This document shows, piece after piece, positions 23,840 to 32,095 of a DNA stretch of 35,972 bases (the first letter of the stretch is position 1; every line of letters starts with the position of its first letter). Source of the DNA: Bacillota bacterium. GTDB lineage: Bacteria > Bacillota > Clostridia > Acetivibrionales > DSM-1351. The stretch is taken from NCBI GenBank assembly GCA_023415305.1, contig JAEZKZ010000063.1, positions 1-35,972 on the forward strand, written 5' to 3'. The position numbers were made by a program, and so were the translations under genes. The notes beneath the pieces were generated by a model. It was not told the origin of the DNA. It worked only from the letters and a program-made list of their open reading frames with translations, and searched no databases.

Positions 23840-25213
23840 ATGAAAAACAGAGCGATTTTAACAATTATCATTTGTGTACTTATTGTTAGTTTAAATGCTT
23901 GTTCATTCAAAACTAGTGATGATAAACAAAACGAAGAAGAGAACTCAAATGGGCTGACTGTACTAAGCTGGATGAACAGCAAAATTGATGATGTAATTTA
24001 TCAATTTAATACAGCTCACCCAGAAACTAAAATACAGGATAAGAGATATTTTGCAAATGATGAAGGAGGAATGAAAGAGAAAGCTATTACCGAGCTTATG
24101 GCAGGTAAAGGACCAGATGTTTTATTATTTAAAGCAACGGAATTTCCTAATCTACATAAGATACTTGAGAATAATAGCTTATATGACTTGAATAAGCTGA
24201 TACAGAAGGATAAATCCTTTAAAATGGAAGATTATAATCAAATTGTTATGGACAGCTGCGTATTTAATAATAAGCGTAATCTTATACCCCTCTATTCAAA
24301 CTTGCCAGTTATGATAACAACCAAAGGTTTTTTACAACGCCAGGGATTTAATATTCCGGAGAGTGGTATAACCTGGACAGAACTAACACATATGGCAAAA
24401 GAGTTTGCAAATAATAGTAATAACAAAAATAAGTACATGTTCAGCAATGATTTTAGTTTTGAAAGTTTAATACAATGTAGCTATATGAAATATATTGATT
24501 ATAGTAAGAAAAAATCAAACTTTGATTCAGATGAGTTTATATCACTTTTAAATATGTGTAAAGAACTTCAACCTGCTGTATGTCCTTCTGACATTGCAAA
24601 AACCGCTAATTCAGTTCAACTGCTAACCAAAGGCGTAGTAGGTATTGTTAAGGATGACAATACATTGGAAGTGAGTAACTTGTTTGCTTATAATGGAGTT
24701 TGTAAGCAGTTTCTAGGCGAAGAAATGTTTATGATTCCTTTTCCGTCTGACCAACAAAAAGCAGCTATAATAGCAAATGTCAGAGTTGTTGCAGGAATAA
24801 ATGCAAATTGTAAAAAGCCTCAAGAGGCCTTTGAATTTATTAAATTACTCCTGGCAGAGGAAAACCAGACTCCATATATTAATAATATAAGAAACTATGT
24901 TAAAGGTACTCCAGTTAATAATAAAGCCTGGAAAGAGGAACTCAAATATTATATTAATCCTGAGTTCCCAAAAGAGAAACATTTCTTCGGTGATGAAGTG
25001 GGCTTCATTGAATATGTAACATCACCGTTAAGTTCAAATCTAGGTGATAAAGTTGATAAACTATATACTGGAATAACAAAAGCTGAGGTTAATGACTATA
25101 GAGTTTTATCTATATTAACTGAAGAGACAAAAAGCTTCCTTGCTGGCAAAACTTCAGCAGAAAAAACTGCTGAAGCCATAAACAATAAGGTAATGCTATA
25201 CCTTAATGAGTAA
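23840..25213 (+). CDS. ABC transporter extracellular solute-binding lipoprotein (orphan)
   Basis: A 457-residue substrate-binding protein of the sugar-type family 1 (SBP_bac_1). The signal peptide is short, with lipobox LNAC giving a lipidated Cys21. The mature part has the expected LTVLSWMNSKIDDVIYQFN start, LMAGKGPDVLLF and IYTWTEL-like hinge (GITWTELTHMAKEF). No permease or ATPase genes are near, so it must rely on a distant transporter or act as a sensor partner. Start ATG 23840 is chosen because it gives a normal lipoprotein signal; an ATG at 23819 has no ribosome binding site. Confidence 0.85.
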   Translation: MKNRAILTIIICVLIVSLNACSFKTSDDKQNEEENSNGLTVLSWMNSKIDDVIYQFNTAHPETKIQDKRYFANDEGGMKEKAITELMAGKGPDVLLFKATEFPNLHKILENNSLYDLNKLIQKDKSFKMEDYNQIVMDSCVFNNKRNLIPLYSNLPVMITTKGFLQRQGFNIPESGITWTELTHMAKEFANNSNNKNKYMFSNDFSFESLIQCSYMKYIDYSKKKSNFDSDEFISLLNMCKELQPAVCPSDIAKTANSVQLLTKGVVGIVKDDNTLEVSNLFAYNGVCKQFLGEEMFMIPFPSDQQKAAIIANVRVVAGINANCKKPQEAFEFIKLLLAEENQTPYINNIRNYVKGTPVNNKAWKEELKYYINPEFPKEKHFFGDEVGFIEYVTSPLSSNLGDKVDKLYTGITKAEVNDYRVLSILTEETKSFLAGKTSAEKTAEAINNKVMLYLNE

Positions 25214-25321
25214 CAACTATATAAAAATATTGATGCAAGAGCAAAAACAGGCAGCCAGGATGCTAAGAATGTCTTGAATGAAAAAATTCCCGAATTTGCC
25301 GGTCTTGGAAGGCTATCATAA
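25214..25321 (+). pseudogene. Possible short coding remnant in frame after the SBP stop
   Basis: Reading on in the same frame past the stop codon of the solute-binding protein gives 35 further sense codons, ending in PEFAGLGRLS and a TAA at 25319. The composition looks protein-like, but the length is too short to be sure and I do not recognise a family. It may be the leftover 3' end of a deleted gene. Confidence 0.25.
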
Positions 25322-25351
25322 ATAAAGTTGTTCTAAACAATAAACCAATTT

Positions 25352-25381
25352 AACCCTGTCACTTATATGACAGGGTTTTTT
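25352..25381 (+). terminator. Strong terminator
   Basis: AACCCTGTCA (25352-25361) pairs perfectly with TGACAGGGTT (25368-25377) around a 6-nt loop, followed by TTTT. Confidence 0.92.
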
Positions 25382-25451
25382 AAATCAATATAATAGAACA
25401 AGCTACAGTGTTATATTTTGGGTGTTATAATATATAAGAGGTGAATTAAAT

Positions 25452-25850
25452 ATGGATAAAGAATTACAGGTGTTACTTCCATCAGATAAGTTTGAAATTT
25501 GGACACAGTTATGCGATTTAATAGAGAGCTTATACGAGATGGAAAGAATGCTGGACATTACTAAATGGAACAATTGGAGATATGTTTGCAAGTATCGTAG
25601 AGGCGGCAAAACGCTTTGCACTCTATTTGCAAATGATAATAGTTTGTGTATACAAATTATATTTGGGAAAAGCGAAAGAGAGAAATTTGAACCTGAACAA
25701 CATCTTTATTCAAATAAAATACAAACAATTTATAATGAATCAAATACATTTCATGATGGAAAATGGATGGATATCTATTTAGAAGATTTATCTCTTTTTG
25801 AAGATATTAAAAGAATGTTATTTATTAAGCGAAAACCAAATAAAAAATGA
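25452..25850 (+). CDS. DUF3788 family protein
   Basis: A 132-residue soluble protein with the features of DUF3788 (PF12663): a helical N-terminus with IWTQLCDLIESLYEME, then WRYVCKYRRGGKTLCTLFANDNSLCIQIIFGKSEREKFE and a C-terminal GKWMDIYLEDLSLFEDIKRML. The fold resembles small ligand-independent single-domain proteins often found next to transcription regulators; function unknown. AAGAGGTGA lies upstream of the ATG. No operon partner is obvious. Confidence 0.8.
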   Translation: MDKELQVLLPSDKFEIWTQLCDLIESLYEMERMLDITKWNNWRYVCKYRRGGKTLCTLFANDNSLCIQIIFGKSEREKFEPEQHLYSNKIQTIYNESNTFHDGKWMDIYLEDLSLFEDIKRMLFIKRKPNKK

Positions 25851-25941
25851 AGCTAATAAGTATTCTAACAGATGATCGATATATTTGGCAGAAAAAATAA
25901 TGTATTAGCATCATAATGAACAAGGAGGTGGAAATTTCTCT

Positions 25942-26558
25942 ATGCCCAAAAATGATAATATGCTGGCGATTTTATGGATGCTGAATTCAAGTAAAAAGAT
26001 AACAGCTAAGCAGATTGCAGAAAAATTGGAACTTAATATACGAACAGTTTACCGTTATATTGATTCTCTTAGCGCAAGTGGCGTACCAATTATTTCAGAT
26101 TCCGGTCATAATGGTGGGTATACTTTGATGAATGATTATCATCAAGCACCGTTACTTTTTGATATTGAAGAAAAAAAAGCACTTCTCTATGCAACAACTC
26201 ATGCAAAGGATTCAGGCTATCCGTTTAGTGACGCACTAAGTAGTGCGATCGAAAAATTAAGATTCTACTCAACTCAGGAACAGGAGAGTATTCTTAATCG
26301 CCATATGGCAGGTTTTGAAGTTGCAAAGCAGCATATTGTCCCACGCCTTAAAGCTTTACTAAAATGCCCCACACAGAAAGAGACTTTGTTCGTCCGAAGG
26401 ATTTTTCGGCAAAAGAGTTTTTTTTAAGAAGCCTTATGCCTGATATTAACAATAATACCTACATTATTCCATTAGTCATAAGAGGTAGGGCAGAGGCGTT
26501 AGATGACTTATGTAATCATTGGTTCATGTCTTATCATTTTGAATCTCACCTCTATTGA
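25942..26558 (+). pseudogene. Decayed WYL-family transcriptional regulator
   Basis: The first 150 codons encode the N-terminus of a YafY/WYL regulator: an HTH at about 9-60 (KKITAKQIAEKLELNIRTVYRYIDSL), wing SGHNGGYTL, and the helical EEKKALLYATTHAKDSGYPF stretch. The frame then ends in KSFF at 26427. The C-terminal part continues in another frame from about 26364, with RPKDFSAKEFFLRSL and IPLVIRGRAEALDDLCNHWF, to a stop at 26556. Full members are roughly 300 residues, so the WYL core between these parts is deleted and the frame broken. RBS AAGGAGGTG is intact, so a truncated DNA-binding protein could still be made. Confidence 0.75.
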
Positions 26559-26583
26559 CATTACAAGTATTCCCATATATAAT
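26555..26583 (+). promoter_or_regulatory. Promoter of the C_GCAxxG_C_C gene
   Basis: TTGACA (26555-26560) and TATAAT (26578-26583) with a 17-bp spacer, both perfect. The -35 overlaps the last codon of the decayed WYL regulator. ATAGTT/AACTAT (26584-26589 and 26602-26607) and TAACATA/TATGTTA (26589-26595 and 26605-26611) just downstream form overlapping inverted repeats that could be an operator. Confidence 0.85.
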
Positions 26584-26692
26584 ATAGTTAACATACATAT
26601 AAACTATGTTATTATCCTATAAAATCGTATCAATATGATTTTTACTAATTATTTCATATAAATAAGGTGTTAATTGTTAGTGGGGTGAAAAA

Positions 26693-27118
26693 ATGCAAAT
26701 AAAAAAAGAGCAGCTTACAAAAGAAGCTATAAAATTGTTTAGAGAGGGTTTATATTGTTCAGAAGCGATTTTGCAGGTGTTTAATAGTGAATTAAATCTT
26801 GGACTCAACGAAAATGCACTTAAAATGGCAACTGGTTTCGGAGCAGGTATTGGCGCCTCAAAATGTTCATGTGGTTCATTAACTGGAGCTGTAATGGTAC
26901 TAAGTGCAGTCAAAGGAAGAACAAGTAACGAGCAAAAGGTTGATGAAGTATTTTCACTTACACAGGAATTGCACGATAAATTTAAAGAAAAATACAAAGC
27001 AACTTGTTGTAGAGTTCTAACTAAACCAGTTGAGTGGGGCGCTGCAGAGCACCATCAGTATTGTGAAAAATTTGTTGGTGGAGCTGTAGAAATATTATAT
27101 GATATATTACAAAAATAA
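26693..27118 (+). CDS. C_GCAxxG_C_C family redox-type protein
   Basis: A 141-residue protein of the C_GCAxxG_C_C family (PF09719). Conserved cysteines are at about 23 (LYCSEAILQ), in ASKCSCGSLTGAVM at about 58-60, in the CCRVLTKP pair at about 103-104, and near the end in HQYCEKFVGGAVEIL. The pattern suggests a disulphide or metal redox role; such genes often sit near electron-transfer or metal genes. GGGGTGA precedes the ATG. Perfect promoter upstream, terminator downstream; single gene. Confidence 0.85.
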   Translation: MQIKKEQLTKEAIKLFREGLYCSEAILQVFNSELNLGLNENALKMATGFGAGIGASKCSCGSLTGAVMVLSAVKGRTSNEQKVDEVFSLTQELHDKFKEKYKATCCRVLTKPVEWGAAEHHQYCEKFVGGAVEILYDILQK

Positions 27119-27134
27119 ATAGATTGAATAATAG

Positions 27135-27163
27135 AGTGGAAGCCAGGTGTTTCCGCTTTTTTT
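27135..27163 (+). terminator. Terminator after the C_GCAxxG_C_C gene
   Basis: AGTGGAA (27135-27141) pairs with TTCCGCT (27151-27157) with one wobble, followed by a run of T to 27163. Confidence 0.8.
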
Positions 27164-27294
27164 ATGTTTATTGTTTATAGTAACATTACATAAATGAGTA
27201 ACTGTATGAACATATAATTAATTTGAGCATAAAATGATATATATAAATATTTATAAATGTATTTAATGTGAATTCTTAAAATTACAGAAGTGTA

Positions 27295-27340
27295 TTGAAT
27301 ATATATAGATATTAGTTTATATTATATATAGATAGCTATC
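27295..27340 (+). promoter_or_regulatory. Candidate ars promoter and ArsR operator
   Basis: TTGAAT (27295-27300) and TATATT (27318-27323) with a 17-bp spacer, followed directly by the palindrome GATAGCTATC (27331-27340) with partly symmetric AT flanks. Position and form fit an ArsR-repressed promoter, 23 bp from the start codon. The stretch 27164-27294 is very AT-rich with no gene visible. Confidence 0.55.
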
Positions 27341-27362
27341 AATATACTGAGGTGATAAAGTA

Positions 27363-27695
27363 ATGATAAATTATGAAGATAACGCAAAAATTATAAAGGC
27401 CCTATCAGACTCTGGTAGGCTTAAAATCATTGATATTTTGTCATGTGGAGAACAGTGTGCTTGTGATATATTGGAGCAGTTTGAGTTCACGCAGCCAACT
27501 TTATCACATCATATGAAGGTATTGATTGATTGCGGGCTTGTAAAAAGCAGAAAAGAAGGACTTTGGAACTATTACTCTTTGAATAATACCAATTGTAATA
27601 AATTAATTCTGTTTCTTTTGAACCTCATTACAGATACGGAAGACTGCATCTGTAAAAATAAATGTAAATGTGATTGTCAAATAAAGGAGAGCTAA
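27363..27695 (+). CDS. arsR: Arsenite-responsive ArsR repressor
   Basis: A 110-residue winged-helix repressor. It carries the ArsR metal box as SCGEQCACDILE with Cys28, Cys32 and Cys34, next to the recognition helix FTQPTLSHHMKVL, so As(III) binding should release it from DNA. Unusually, the C-terminus adds five more cysteines (CICKNKCKCDC, residues 95-105), a second possible thiol cluster. First gene of the ars operon; AGGTGA lies 7 nt before ATG. It ends 2 bp before arsD. Confidence 0.93.
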   Translation: MINYEDNAKIIKALSDSGRLKIIDILSCGEQCACDILEQFEFTQPTLSHHMKVLIDCGLVKSRKEGLWNYYSLNNTNCNKLILFLLNLITDTEDCICKNKCKCDCQIKES

Positions 27696-27697
27696 TT

Positions 27698-28075
27698 ATG
27701 AAAAGAATGGTAATTTTCGACCCAGCCATGTGTTGTTCAACCGGAGTATGTGGACCATCTGTAGATAAAGAACTATTAAGGGTATCAACAGTTTTGAATA
27801 ACTTAAAAAATAAAGGAATTATGGTTGAGAGATACAATCTTACAAATAACCCTCAAATATTTGTTGATAGCAAAGAAATAAACGATCTGCTTAATAAATA
27901 TGGAGTTGATATACTTCCTGTTACAATGATTGACGGAGTTGTCATTAAGACAAAAGCATACCCCACGGATGAGGAATTTTGCAGCTTTCTAGAAGTTCCA
28001 GCGGAATATATTCGAGCCACAGTTAAAATTAAGCCTAAATCGAAAGGCTGCGGCTGTAAAAATGGTTGCTGCTAA
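27698..28075 (+). CDS. arsD: Arsenite metallochaperone ArsD
   Basis: A 125-residue chaperone that hands As(III) to the ArsA ATPase. It has the functional cysteines Cys12, Cys13 and Cys18 (MCCSTGVCGP) and the C-terminal CGC and CC pairs at 118/120 and 124/125. Start ATG 27698 is supported by AAGGAG; a longer frame from 27674 overlaps arsR. It lies 2 bp after arsR and 19 bp before arsA. Confidence 0.95.
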   Translation: MKRMVIFDPAMCCSTGVCGPSVDKELLRVSTVLNNLKNKGIMVERYNLTNNPQIFVDSKEINDLLNKYGVDILPVTMIDGVVIKTKAYPTDEEFCSFLEVPAEYIRATVKIKPKSKGCGCKNGCC

Positions 28076-28094
28076 TAATGAAAAGGGGGATATA

Positions 28095-29840
28095 ATGTTC
28101 GAAAAGTTCAAATTGGATGAAATACATTTGACAAAATATATTTTTTTTACAGGCAAAGGTGGAGTTGGAAAGACTTCTGCAGCATGTGCGACAGCTGTAG
28201 CTCTTGCTGATACAGGAAAAAAGATAATGCTTATTAGTACAGATCCTGCATCAAACCTTCAGGATGTTTTTGATACGGAGCTAAATAATAAAGGTGTAAA
28301 TATACAGGATGTGCCGAATCTTACTGTAGCAAATTTTGATCCGGTCGAGGCAGCTAGGGAATACAGAGAAAGTGTAGTTGCACCTTATCGTGGAAAGCTT
28401 CCAGAGGTAGTTATTAAAAATATGGAGGAGCAACTGTCTGGTTCATGCACTGTTGAAATAGCTGCTTTTAATGAGTTTTCAAACTTTATAGCTGATGAAA
28501 CGGTGGCAATGGAATTTGATCATATAATATTTGATACAGCACCAACAGGTCACACCTTAAGAATGCTTCAACTACCTTCAGCATGGACTAATTTTATAAG
28601 TGAGAGTACCCATGGTGCATCATGCTTAGGTCAGCTTGCTGGACTTGAAAGTAAAAAAGAAATATATAGAACTGCAGTTAATAACCTTGCTGATAAAGAA
28701 AAAACTACTTTAATACTTGTTTCAAGACCTGAACCTTCGCCACTGATAGAAGCTGAAAGAGCATCAAAAGAACTTCAGGATATAGGAGTAAATAATCAGA
28801 TTTTAATATTAAATGGCATACTCCTGCAACATGACGATTATCTATCCAATGCTATTTATGAAAAACAACAAAATGCTTTAAAGGATATTCCAGAATCATT
28901 AAAATCGATAGAAATCTATGAAATTCCATTAAGACCTTATAATGTAACCGGCATTGAAAATGTGAGAGCCTTCTTAAAGGATAACAATATTAAGGACAAT
29001 AATATTGTGTTGAATCCCGGAAGTATTCCTAAATTAAATAATGTTATAGATAATTTATATAATAATGATAAAAAAGTTATATTTACGATGGGTAAAGGTG
29101 GAGTAGGTAAAACAACGATTGCAGCTGCAATTGCTGTTGGTCTGGCAAAGAAGGGTAAAAAAGTTCATCTTACTACTACTGACCCTGCAGCACACTTAAA
29201 GTTTGTACTTGACGAAAGCTACGGGATTACTATTAGCAATATTGATGAGAAAAAAGAGCTTGAAAAATATAAAGAAGAAGTTTTAAGTAAAGCAAGAGAA
29301 GCCATGAGCGAGGACGATATTGCTTATGTTGAAGAAGACCTGAGATCACCTTGTACGCAAGAAATTGCAGTTTTCAGGGCCTTTTCTCAAATAGTAGAAA
29401 GATCTGAAAATGAAGTAGTCGTAATTGATACGGCACCTACAGGCCATACTTTACTGCTTCTGGATTCAACGCAGAGTTATCATAAAGAAATACAACGTTC
29501 TCAGGGAGACATTCCTGATTCGGTTAAAAAGCTTTTGCCAAAACTAAGAGATGAAAAAGAAACTGAGGTTATAATAGTAACACTCGCCGAGACAACACCT
29601 GTTTTTGAGGCTTTAAGACTTCAGAATGACTTAAACAGAGCTGGTATTCATAGTAAATGGTGGGTGATAAATTCAAGCTTTTATGCTCTCAATACCTCAA
29701 ATGAGATTTTAAAAACAAAAGCAAGAAACGAAGTTCAGTGGATTAACAAGGTTAATGAAATTTCGAACGGAAACTTTGCTGTTGTGGAATGGAAACCTGA
29801 AGAAGTAAAATGTGATGTTCTGGTGGAATTACTAAATTAA
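28095..29840 (+). CDS. arsA: Arsenite-stimulated ATPase ArsA
   Basis: A 581-residue two-domain ATPase that energises arsenite efflux. Each half has a P-loop GKGGVGKT (20-27 and 333-340) and the signal motif DTAPTGHT. The three metalloid-binding cysteines of ArsA are present in the contexts SGSCTVE, GASCLGQ and RSPCTQE. Start ATG 28095, with AAAGGGGG upstream, is preferred over 28062, which overlaps arsD. Its partner here is an Acr3 carrier rather than ArsB. Confidence 0.96.
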   Translation: MFEKFKLDEIHLTKYIFFTGKGGVGKTSAACATAVALADTGKKIMLISTDPASNLQDVFDTELNNKGVNIQDVPNLTVANFDPVEAAREYRESVVAPYRGKLPEVVIKNMEEQLSGSCTVEIAAFNEFSNFIADETVAMEFDHIIFDTAPTGHTLRMLQLPSAWTNFISESTHGASCLGQLAGLESKKEIYRTAVNNLADKEKTTLILVSRPEPSPLIEAERASKELQDIGVNNQILILNGILLQHDDYLSNAIYEKQQNALKDIPESLKSIEIYEIPLRPYNVTGIENVRAFLKDNNIKDNNIVLNPGSIPKLNNVIDNLYNNDKKVIFTMGKGGVGKTTIAAAIAVGLAKKGKKVHLTTTDPAAHLKFVLDESYGITISNIDEKKELEKYKEEVLSKAREAMSEDDIAYVEEDLRSPCTQEIAVFRAFSQIVERSENEVVVIDTAPTGHTLLLLDSTQSYHKEIQRSQGDIPDSVKKLLPKLRDEKETEVIIVTLAETTPVFEALRLQNDLNRAGIHSKWWVINSSFYALNTSNEILKTKARNEVQWINKVNEISNGNFAVVEWKPEEVKCDVLVELLN

Positions 29841-29896
29841 TTATATTTGTCTACAAACGAGAAATATACTTTATATTTGAATGGGGGAGTTAGACT

Positions 29897-30970
29897 TTGA
29901 AACCATCAAAATTATCATTATTAGACAGATTCTTGACTCTATGGATATTTCTTGCAATGGGATTTGGAATCATGCTGGGATGGGCAGTTCCCGGCTTGGC
30001 AGATGTATTATCAAAAATGTCAGTGGGTACTACTTCTTTACCAATAGCAATTGGTTTAATAGTAATGATGTATCCTCCACTGGCAAAGGTAAATTATAAG
30101 GAATTGGGGAAAGTATTCAAAAACCCAAAGGTTTTAATTCTATCATTGGTACAGAACTGGGTAATAGGACCTGTTTTAATGTTTGTACTTGCTGTTTTAT
30201 TCTTAAAATCTGATTCAGCTCTGATGACAGGCTTAATTCTTATTGGTCTTGCAAGATGTATAGCTATGGTTATAGTATGGAATAGTCTTGCTGATGGAGA
30301 CAGTGAGTACGCAGCAGCATTGGTTGCCTTCAACTCCATATTCCAGGTTGTATTTTATTCAATATTTGCATATTTGTTTGTAACAGTATTACCGCCTGTG
30401 TTTGGGCTTACAGGTTATGAGGTTCATATATCAATGGGGGAAGTGGCGCTATCAGTAGCGATATATCTTGGTATTCCATTTATTCTTGGTATGCTTACAA
30501 GGTTAGTTCTTGAACCAATTAAGGGAACTGAATGGTATACCAAAAAGTTTGTACCTAAAATCAGTCCATTAGCCCTTATAGCCCTGTTATTTACAATTAT
30601 TGTTATGTTCACCTATAAAGGGCAATACATCGTTCAACTTCCGCTTGAGGTCGTAAAAGTTGCAATTCCGTTGCTTATTTACTTTATAATTATGTTCTCA
30701 GTATCTTTCTTCATAAGCTTTAAATCAGGTATTGACTATAATAAAACAACTACTTTGTCCTTTACTGCTGCAAGTAATAACTTTGAACTTGCCATAGCAG
30801 TGGCAGTTGCTGTATTTGGTATCGAATCTAAAGAAGCGTTTACTGCTGTTATTGGTCCATTGGTTGAAGTGCCTGTTATGATTGGGTTGGTAAATGTGGC
30901 TTTATTATGGAGAAAGAAGTATTTTAATAAAAATGGAGTTCTGAAATCAAACAATGGAAGGGTAGTTTAA
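29897..30970 (+). CDS. acr3: Arsenite efflux carrier Acr3
   Basis: A 357-residue inner membrane carrier of the BART superfamily with ten predicted helices. Diagnostic Acr3 features are the LARCIAMVIVWN segment with Cys121 in the fourth helix, the TAASNNFELAIAVAVAVFG motif of the ninth helix, and GPLVEVPVMI. It exports As(III) using the proton gradient, probably boosted by ArsA. Start is TTG 29897 with GGGGGAG 7 nt upstream. 56 bp after arsA, 2 bp before arsC. Confidence 0.95.
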   Translation: MKPSKLSLLDRFLTLWIFLAMGFGIMLGWAVPGLADVLSKMSVGTTSLPIAIGLIVMMYPPLAKVNYKELGKVFKNPKVLILSLVQNWVIGPVLMFVLAVLFLKSDSALMTGLILIGLARCIAMVIVWNSLADGDSEYAAALVAFNSIFQVVFYSIFAYLFVTVLPPVFGLTGYEVHISMGEVALSVAIYLGIPFILGMLTRLVLEPIKGTEWYTKKFVPKISPLALIALLFTIIVMFTYKGQYIVQLPLEVVKVAIPLLIYFIIMFSVSFFISFKSGIDYNKTTTLSFTAASNNFELAIAVAVAVFGIESKEAFTAVIGPLVEVPVMIGLVNVALLWRKKYFNKNGVLKSNNGRVV

Positions 30971-30972
30971 TT

Positions 30973-31380
30973 ATGCAGGATAAAATAAAGATAGCCTATA
31001 TATGTGTTCATAACTCATGCAGGTCGCAAATGGCTGAAGCAATAACTAAAATAATTGCATCAGATAAATTCGAAGCATACTCAGCAGGGACTGATACAAA
31101 AGATCAGATAAATCAAGATGCTGTAGCTGTGATAAAAGAATTATATGGTGTTGATATGAACATAAGTCATAGGTCAAAGTTATTAACCAATATTCCGCCT
31201 GTAGATGTTGTTATCACAATGGGGTGTAATGTTAATTGCCCCAATCTTCCATGTAAGTACAGAGAAGATTGGGGATTGAATGATCCGACAGGTTTGGATA
31301 AGAGTGAGTTTGTAAAAACTGCTCAAATAATAGAACAGAAGGTTTTAGACCTGAAAAGTAGAATAGACAGCTTGTTGTAG
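30973..31380 (+). CDS. arsC: Arsenate reductase, low-molecular-weight phosphatase type
   Basis: A 135-residue enzyme reducing arsenate to arsenite before export. It has the CX5R loop CVHNSCR at 11-17, the further cysteines Cys85, Cys89 and Cys94 in GCNVNCPNLPC, and the general acid in GLNDPTG. This is the thioredoxin-coupled (pI258/B. subtilis) class with its Cys relay, although the spacing of the redox cysteines is slightly unusual. It starts 2 bp after acr3. Confidence 0.92.
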   Translation: MQDKIKIAYICVHNSCRSQMAEAITKIIASDKFEAYSAGTDTKDQINQDAVAVIKELYGVDMNISHRSKLLTNIPPVDVVITMGCNVNCPNLPCKYREDWGLNDPTGLDKSEFVKTAQIIEQKVLDLKSRIDSLL

Positions 31381-31422
31381 GTTTTGAATCTGTAACTCTT
31401 TTATACAAGGTAGGTAAAAAGT

Positions 31423-32004
31423 ATGAAATATAACACAGAACAAATATGGAATGAATTTAGTTCAGGACTTCGAGCATTTATTTCTCGTAGAGTATCGAAT
31501 TCATCAAAGGCAGAAGATATTTTACAGGATGTTTTTATTAAAATCCACTCAAATATTCATCTTCTCAAAGAAGATTCAAAAATCCGAAGCTGGGTTTATC
31601 AAATTACTCGTAATACTATCATTGATTATTATCGAAAACAAAAAATTAAAATAGATGATATCGATACGATTACATTAGAGAATAAAGACACAGTTCACTC
31701 GATAGATGACATGATCGAAGCTGGACCTTTTCAGGAGGTCGCTGCTGGTTTGAGAGGAATGATTGATGAGCTCCCTGAAAAGTACTCACAAGCACTCTAC
31801 TTAGTAGAATTTGAGGGATTAAGTCAGGTGGAATTAGCAAAAAAGCTGGGAATATCAATATCCGGAGCAAAGTCTCGTGTACAGCGAGGACGGCAACTAT
31901 TAAGGGAGAGCCTTATGAAGTGTTGTCATTTTGAACTTGATCGATTTGGAGTCATCATTAATTTTCATCCAGCATGTTGCTGTTGCTGCCATGATGGGAA
32001 TTAG
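31423..32004 (+). CDS. sigZ: SigZ-like ECF sigma factor with Cys-rich tail
   Basis: A 193-residue ECF sigma factor. Region 2 spans about 8-75 (SSKAEDILQDVFIKIH, KIRSWVYQITRNTIIDYYR) and region 4 about 113-165 (LPEKYSQALYLVEFEGLSQVELAKKLGISISGAKSRVQRGR). The tail adds KCCHFELDRFGVII and then PACCCCCHDG: Cys167, Cys168 and Cys185-189. This tail layout is known from SigZ. Its place between arsC and arsP suggests a thiol metalloid switch, which is inference; no anti-sigma gene is adjacent. RBS AAGGTAGG. Confidence 0.88.
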   Translation: MKYNTEQIWNEFSSGLRAFISRRVSNSSKAEDILQDVFIKIHSNIHLLKEDSKIRSWVYQITRNTIIDYYRKQKIKIDDIDTITLENKDTVHSIDDMIEAGPFQEVAAGLRGMIDELPEKYSQALYLVEFEGLSQVELAKKLGISISGAKSRVQRGRQLLRESLMKCCHFELDRFGVIINFHPACCCCCHDGN

Positions 32005-32095
32005 ATAAAATAATATATTTTATTTTGAGTCCTTTTCAATCATCCATCGTCTTAATATATGAATTATAAATCATATTATAGGAGATGGATAAAAT

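Noticed and set aside
29881..30099. 72-codon frame starting at 29881 before acr3
   Set aside because: It overlaps acr3 in another frame; the TTG start of acr3 uses the GGGGGAG that this frame would have as codons.
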